Below, piece after piece: positions 29,373 to 33,316 of a stretch of DNA of 33,316 nt (position 1 is its first letter; each line of letters starts with the position of its first letter). The stretch lies in assembly GCA_900128565.1 (NCBI GenBank), contig LT635955.1, positions 1-33,316 on the forward strand, read 5' to 3'. Origin of the DNA: Stramenopiles sp. TOSAG23-6 (lineage: Eukaryota > Sar). Under the pieces are notes generated by a model. It worked only from the letters and a program-made list of their open reading frames with translations. It did no database searches and had not been told where the DNA came from. A program made the translations under genes and the position numbers.

Positions 29373-30934
29373 ATGCCCCCTAAATCAGATCGCTATGTGA
29401 AGTTGTCAAAGGAAGATCAGGGAATTTTTGTTCCACGACCTATTGAGCAGCAAGTGAGACGAGATGCTTACAACCCAATGAGTGTTGATGACTTTCTAGA
29501 TGAATATGAGGAAAAGTATATGGACGAAGATTTTATGGCTGTTGTTGCAGATGGAAAACTTACTAATACGGAAAGGCTTAAAATGCAATTGCGTAAGGAG
29601 AACGGTAAATATAAACGGGTAAATTTAACAAGTCAAATAATGTCAAGAGCAGAAAATATAAGGGGAAAGGAGTTGCAGGAAGTTAAAAAAGAATTTAAGA
29701 TGAAAACGTTTCATGAGAAACAGAAACGTCGAATTTCTATAGCAACAACTAATGAACCATTAGCAAAAAAAATATTACGTTTTTTATCATGTGGCCCAAC
29801 ACCAGGGAAACTACCACATCCAAAAGTTCAAGCAAAATTTCTACCTAAAATTGTTCGTGCTGACTATGTACGTTTTCATCTCAATTTTTTGTCTAAATAT
29901 TTTTTTCATACGAAATTTTGTACCTAACATTTTTTTTTTTTGAAATATTTTTTCATAATCCATGACTCGGTTTCAAAGGCTTTGAAGTTCAACCAACCAG
30001 TGAATTATTGCGACAACTTGAATCGATCTGGTTTATATTTAGCAACATTCTATGGTTATACACATATAGTTCAGCTTCTTTGCGCATATAATGCTGATCC
30101 AAACATATGTGAACTTGAAAAGGAACAAAATGCAGGGCATGTGGCCGCAGAAAAAGGCTATGGTGACATTCTAGATTATTTATTAGACCGAGGTTTAGAT
30201 TTAACAATGGGAGACAAAATGGGTCTCACCCCCTTAATGCATGCAGCTAATGCGGGTCATTATAAAACATGCATAATGATGTATGTTTTATTTTTTTTTT
30301 TAAACAAAAAATCGAATTTTGTTTTCGTACGAAATTTTGTATTTAACAAAAATATTGAATGTAAAATATTTTTCAAAATACATAGTGGAATGTGATATTA
30401 AGATAGACATGGTCGATAATAGGCGGTGGACAGCCTTGCATTATGCAAGTCAAAAAGGGTTTTATAGAATCTGTAAATATTTGGCCGCGCAAGGATGTAC
30501 GTTTTCATAATGAATTTTTACGAAATTGTTTTTTCGTACTAAATTTCGTACCTAACATTTTTTTTACTAAAAAAAAAATATTTTTCACATTACATGGGAC
30601 TCATATTGTAAAGACATGAATGGGCAAACACCATTAGATATTGCAGAGATGGAGCTAGATAATATTATAAAAAGTGCGTTTCGTTGATGAATTTCAAATT
30701 AATTTTGTTTTTATACGAAATTTTGTATTAATACCTAACGAATCTCGAATCTAAAATAATGTTCACAATTTATGTACTCGAGGATTATCCCCTGAAGAAG
30801 CAAAACTTTTCAATGAGAAAAATGCAATTATGATAGAAAACTATGAAAATGTAATAAATGTGCTTAATACTGATATGACTGATTGGAGAGCAGTTGAAGA
30901 ATTAAAGAGACAAAAAGAATTAAACAATAGGTAA
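29373..30934 (+). CDS. Ankyrin-repeat protein, five exons
   Basis: Exons 29373-29867, 29964-30280, 30384-30496, 30596-30673 and 30774-30934 join into a 387-residue frame ending in TAA. The N-terminal third is charged and has no known domain. From about residue 160 there are five ankyrin repeats: DYDSVSKALKFNQPVNYCD; SGLYLATFYGYTHIVQLLC; GHVAAEKGYGDILDYLLDRG; TPLMHAANAGHYKTCIMIVE; TALHYASQKGFYRICKYLAA, with a final NGQTPLDIAE. Ankyrin repeats are protein-binding modules, and no enzymatic part is seen. Four short introns of one sequence family interrupt the coding region, three of them inside repeats whose normal spacing returns only when they are removed. The start is the ATG at 29373 (MPPKSDRY); sequence upstream has only a non-ATG extension. 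Confidence 0.88.
29868..29963 (+). other. Introner-like intron 4 (ankyrin gene), 96 nt
   Basis: It begins GTACGTTTTC, has CATACGAAATTTTG, TACCTAAC and GAAATATTTTTTC, and ends ATAATCCAT. The join gives Asp-Tyr|Asp-Ser-Val-Ser-Lys, completing an ankyrin helix. ATG is repeated at both edges. A downstream AG would keep the frame but delete five residues of that helix. Confidence 0.85.
30281..30383 (+). other. Introner-like intron 5 (ankyrin gene), 103 nt
   Basis: It begins GTATGTTTTA, has TTTTCGTACGAAATTTTG, TATTTAAC and AAAATATTTTTC, and ends AAAATACAT. The join gives CIM|IVEC with exact ankyrin spacing. The AG directly after the acceptor CAT would produce a TGA four codons on, so GT-AG splicing is excluded. 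The edges carry a 6-nt inverted repeat, ATGTAT...ATACAT. Confidence 0.88.
30497..30595 (+). other. Introner-like intron 6 (ankyrin gene), 99 nt
   Basis: It begins GTACGTTTTC, has TTTTTCGTACTAAATTTC, GTACCTAAC and AAATATTTTTC, and ends ACATTACAT. The join gives AAQG|WDSYCKDMNGQTPL, the right length for the loop between two ankyrin repeats. The next in-frame AG would remove six residues of that loop. Confidence 0.88.
30674..30773 (+). other. Introner-like intron 7 (ankyrin gene), 100 nt
   Basis: It begins GTGCGTTTCG, has TATACGAAATTTTG, ATACCTAAC and AAAATAATGTTC, and ends ACAATTTAT. The join gives IIK|STRGLSPEE in frame. An AG 9 nt downstream (CTCGAG) would also keep the frame, so this copy could be GT-AG. 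Alignment with the other members places the end at TTTAT. Confidence 0.75.
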
Positions 30935-30942
30935 AATATATC

Positions 30943-30948
30943 AATAAA
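30943..30948 (+). promoter_or_regulatory. AATAAA polyadenylation signal, ankyrin gene
   Basis: The hexamer lies 8 nt after the TAA stop, in the 70-nt gap before the convergent dehydrogenase gene. Confidence 0.5.
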
Positions 30949-31004
30949 TTATCGTAAATTTCGAAAAAAAATTAAAAATACAAATGTCATTACAAATTAA
31001 TCTA

Positions 31005-31865
31005 TTAAATTCCCATTCCTCCAGTGACTTCTAATATTGTTCCCGTTACATAAGACGCATGAGGTGAAACCATCATTAATACACCACCTGCTGCTTCTTC
31101 TGGTGTACCAATACGTGCAAGAGGTATACTCGCAGCGATAGCTTGATCACTCGCGACAATACCACGTGACTTCGAAGGCATTCCCTGAACAACTTCTTCA
31201 CCATTCGCTAACACTACAGTTTCAATTTCTCCTTCATCTGCAGCCTGGGTCATTCGAGTATCTATCCAACCATATGCAACAGCATTACATCGAATGCCAA
31301 AGGACCCCCACTCTTTTGCGACAGTACGAGTAAGTCCTAATATAGCAGTCTTACCTGAGGCATAGTTTGCCTGACCAATACTACCATGAAGACCAGATGT
31401 AGATGATATATTGATTATACAACGATCTGCAGGGTCAATACCAGAAGATTTCTCCTGTTTTCCTATTTCACGCATATATGGAGTGGCAGCTCGGATCATC
31501 TTAAAAGGAACAGTAGCGTGCATATCAATGATAGACTGCCACTGTTCGTTACTCATTTTGTGCAACATTCCATCCCAAGTAAAACCAGCGTTGTTCACAA
31601 GTACATCCACTGAACCTTTACCAAATATAGGATTTGTTGCGGCCAATTGCATGAGTGTATCTGGGAAGTCCTCTTCTAAGACACTACCAGGAAATGCAAG
31701 TGCCTGGCCACCAGCGTTGTTAATTTCCGCAACGACTGCTTCGGCAGGTTCTTTGCTAACGTCATTGACGACAACAGACGCACCTTGTCTAGCTAATAAT
31801 TTAGCAGTTGCCGCACCAATTCCTCGACCAGCACCTGTTACTATGGCAACTTTTCCAGTGAGCAT
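31005..31865 (-). CDS. Short-chain dehydrogenase/reductase, FabG-like
   Basis: The 286-residue protein is a classical SDR. It has the cofactor motif TGAGRGIG (10-17), NNAG (91-94), the catalytic Ser155 in ISSTSG, and Tyr168 and Lys172 in YASGK. The usual fourth catalytic Asn is replaced by His116 (DMHATVPF), as in some SDRs of peroxisomal multifunctional enzymes. SDRs of this type use NAD(P)H to reduce 3-oxoacyl or related carbonyl groups; the substrate cannot be read from the sequence. The ATG at 31865 gives MLTGKVAIVTG, the normal start for the family, with no organelle-targeting extension. A -GMGI end gives no clear peroxisomal signal. There are no introns. The sequence looks close to bacterial homologues. 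Confidence 0.9.
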   Translation of the reverse strand: MLTGKVAIVTGAGRGIGAATAKLLARQGASVVVNDVSKEPAEAVVAEINNAGGQALAFPGSVLEEDFPDTLMQLAATNPIFGKGSVDVLVNNAGFTWDGMLHKMSNEQWQSIIDMHATVPFKMIRAATPYMREIGKQEKSSGIDPADRCIINISSTSGLHGSIGQANYASGKTAILGLTRTVAKEWGSFGIRCNAVAYGWIDTRMTQAADEGEIETVVLANGEEVVQGMPSKSRGIVASDQAIAASIPLARIGTPEEAAGGVLMMVSPHASYVTGTILEVTGGMGI

Positions 31866-32010
31866 GGCGTGCTATTCAAATGAAGGAGAAATAACAAAGA
31901 AACAGGTGTAGCGTTTTCAGTCCCACAAGTGATACTCTCTTTGTGTCAAGTTTGTTGGTGTTATGGCATATCTCTAGCAATTTTGACTCGAAGTTCGGAA
32001 CTGGTCAGTC

Positions 32011-32060
32011 AAAAAAAAAGATAAAAAAAAAAAGATAAAAAAAAAAGGGAAAAAGGGGGG
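32011..32060 (+). repeat. A-rich homopurine tract ahead of the rDNA
   Basis: Fifty bases contain A-runs separated by GAT, then GGG and GGGGGG blocks, almost all purine on the plus strand. It could exclude nucleosomes or mark the boundary between the protein gene and the rDNA unit. Confidence 0.7.
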
Positions 32061-32103
32061 TCATATTAGATCTTATTGCCCCCGCACCATGCGCCCGTCG
32101 CAG

Positions 32104-32122
32104 TATTATATGAGAGGGGTAG
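32104..32122 (+). promoter_or_regulatory. Candidate RNA polymerase I core promoter
   Basis: TATTATATGAGAGGGGTAG resembles the TATA-plus-G-run start region described for plant rRNA genes. It lies about 640 nt before the 18S gene, a sensible length for a 5' ETS, and directly after the homopurine tract and a GC-rich patch. Rated from sequence resemblance only. Confidence 0.3.
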
Positions 32123-32752
32123 TCTGAATTGAGATGAAAACTGATTCGTCGTGAAACACGAAAAATTTGAATTTCTCAATTTATTGCTGCTTCCCTTTAA
32201 TTTTTGCGCTTGCAAAAAGACATTACTGATACATTTTCCGCATTGATTGCTTTTAAAGCGAGAGATGAGTGAAATCTATTAGGGTCAGTTGAAAAGCCTT
32301 CAGCACCGATGCACTGGTGATGACTGAAGCTCTGACGGAGAGTTTGTACTATTCCGCTATGCGTATTAGTATAATGCACTCAACCCGCAATGGACCTGTC
32401 GATTGAAGCCTATATGAATGTATCACTTTGATATATGAAATATTTGCATTAGATGTGATTAGACCTTGCACCGTCGGTTTATCTTGGTAAAGTGTCCACC
32501 ATATTGTTGATAATATGACTGTGTGACTACTTTTCGATGATTAGACTGAGGGAGGATTTCAGTAGGCAATTGGAAACGCATTAGTTCATGAGTATAGTCG
32601 TTTGACTGTAGTACATTAGACTGATTGCATTACAAATTACACACTGAAAGAAAACACTGGAACATTTATTAGTTTAAATATTCCTGTTTTCACAACGACT
32701 TGTGTATAGTATTGTACTTTAGTATGGTATTATATACAAGGCATATGATAGT

Positions 32753-33316
32753 AACCTGGTTGATCCTGCCAGTAGTCATACGCTCGTCTCAAAGATTAAG
32801 CCATGCATGTGTAAGTATAAACAATTTTATACAGTGAAACTGCGAACGGCTCATTATATCAGTTATAGTTTATTTGATAATACCTTACTACTTGGATAAC
32901 CGTAGTAATTCTAGAGCTAATACATGCATTAAATTCTCTTCTTCTGGTGGAGATGCGTTTATTAGATATCAACCAACCCTTTTCGGAGGCCTTTGGTGAG
33001 TCATAATAACTGTGCGGATCGCAGAGGCCTTTGTGCCGGCGATGAATCATTCAAGTTTCTGCCCTATCAGCTTTCGATGGTAGTGTATTGGACTACCATG
33101 GCGGTGACGGGTAACGGAGAATTAGGGTTCGATTCCGGAGAGGGAGCCTGAGAAATGGCTACCACATCCAAGGAAGGCAGCAGGCGCGTAAATTACCCAA
33201 TCCCAATTCGGGGAGGTAGTGACAATAAATATCAATGCGGGGCACACAGTGTCTTGCAATTGGAATGAGTACAATTTAAATCCCTTAACGAGGATCGATT
33301 GGAGGGCAAGTCTGGT
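32753..33316 (+). rRNA. 18S (SSU) ribosomal RNA, 5' part
   Basis: The gene opens with AACCTGGTTGATCCTGCCAG, the universal eukaryotic SSU 5' end, and continues through TTAAGCCATGCATGT, GTGAAACTGCGAACGGCTC, CTAATACATGC and GGCAGCAGGCGCGTAAATTA to the window edge at GGAGGGCAAGTCTGGT, just before the 530-loop region. It is 564 nt of an expected 1.8 kb. Its signatures fit stramenopiles best and do not look like those of dinoflagellates. It is probably the first gene of an rDNA unit continuing to the right. Confidence 0.97.

Larger units (their letters stand above)
31866..32752. other. Upstream of dehydrogenase and rDNA 5' spacer / external transcribed spacer
   Basis: This 887-nt stretch has no credible protein gene. 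The left part should hold the minus-strand dehydrogenase promoter. A purine-only tract follows, then a candidate Pol I start. The rest, up to the 18S gene, is probably the 5' external transcribed spacer. No tRNA, 5S RNA or repeat array was seen. Confidence 0.6.

Noticed and set aside
30674-30782. GT-AG reading of the last ankyrin intron (ending CTCGAG)
   Set aside because: It keeps the frame and cannot be fully excluded, but alignment with the six sister introns puts the 3' end at TTTAT, 9 nt earlier.
33120-33145. GGTTCGATTCC, resembling a tRNA B box
   Set aside because: It lies inside the conserved 18S rRNA sequence; no tRNA cloverleaf surrounds it.
1-33316. Dinoflagellate or euglenid origin, suggested by the non-canonical introns
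   Set aside because: The 18S fragment lacks dinoflagellate- or euglenid-like features and looks stramenopile; gene spacing and AATAAA signals also do not point to those groups.
1-33316. CRISPR arrays, bacterial insertion sequences, operons and ribosome binding sites
   Set aside because: The window is eukaryotic nuclear DNA; no spaced direct repeats of CRISPR type, no transposase frames and no operon layout were seen.

Overview
The window is nuclear DNA from a unicellular eukaryote. It is AT-rich and gene-dense, uses the standard genetic code (TAA, TAG and TGA all end genes), and at its right edge carries the 5' end of an 18S rRNA gene. The 18S segment has signatures that fit a stramenopile best (for example the TACTACTTGGATAACCGTAG block and the GAATGAGTACAATTTAAATC block) and do not look like dinoflagellate 18S. 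A CDPK-type kinase and a secreted Cys-rich surface protein also fit a SAR-group flagellate. This placement is inference; the species cannot be named from the window.

Layout, left to right: the C-terminal part of an Sfi1-like repeat protein (+); an ALY/REF mRNA-export adaptor (+); a PP2A B55 regulatory subunit (+); a leucine-rich-repeat protein interrupted by an N-rich patch (-); a 2300-residue single-exon LRR/ankyrin/IQ/EF-hand scaffold (+); a secreted 1191-residue Cys-rich protein (-); a CHD-type chromatin remodeller in four exons (+); a CDPK (-); an ankyrin-repeat protein in five exons (+); a short-chain dehydrogenase (-); then about 0.9 kb of rDNA upstream/5' ETS sequence and the first 564 nt of the 18S gene (+). 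From the B55 gene onward, genes alternate in direction with 70-430 nt gaps, so they form divergent promoter pairs and convergent 3' ends. There is no operon-like organisation.

The most notable content is a family of seven near-identical introns of 91-107 nt, three in the CHD gene and four in the ankyrin gene, with a probable collapsed eighth in the LRR gene. They share a 5' block GTAYGTTTT, a 12-nt palindrome TTTCGTACGAAA, a branch-point-like CCTAAC and a 3' block AATATTTTTC followed about ten bases later by CAT. Removing them restores single reading frames of 2280 and 387 residues, rebuilds the invariant DEMGLGKT helicase motif and restores exact ankyrin-repeat spacing. The boundaries this requires are not GT-AG: they read GT...AT (or, given an AT repeated at both edges, AT...AC). 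No GT-AG intron is needed anywhere in the window. They look like introner elements, meaning introns that spread as mobile units, with unusual splice ends. All ten ambiguous bases in the window lie in these elements or in the suspected eighth.
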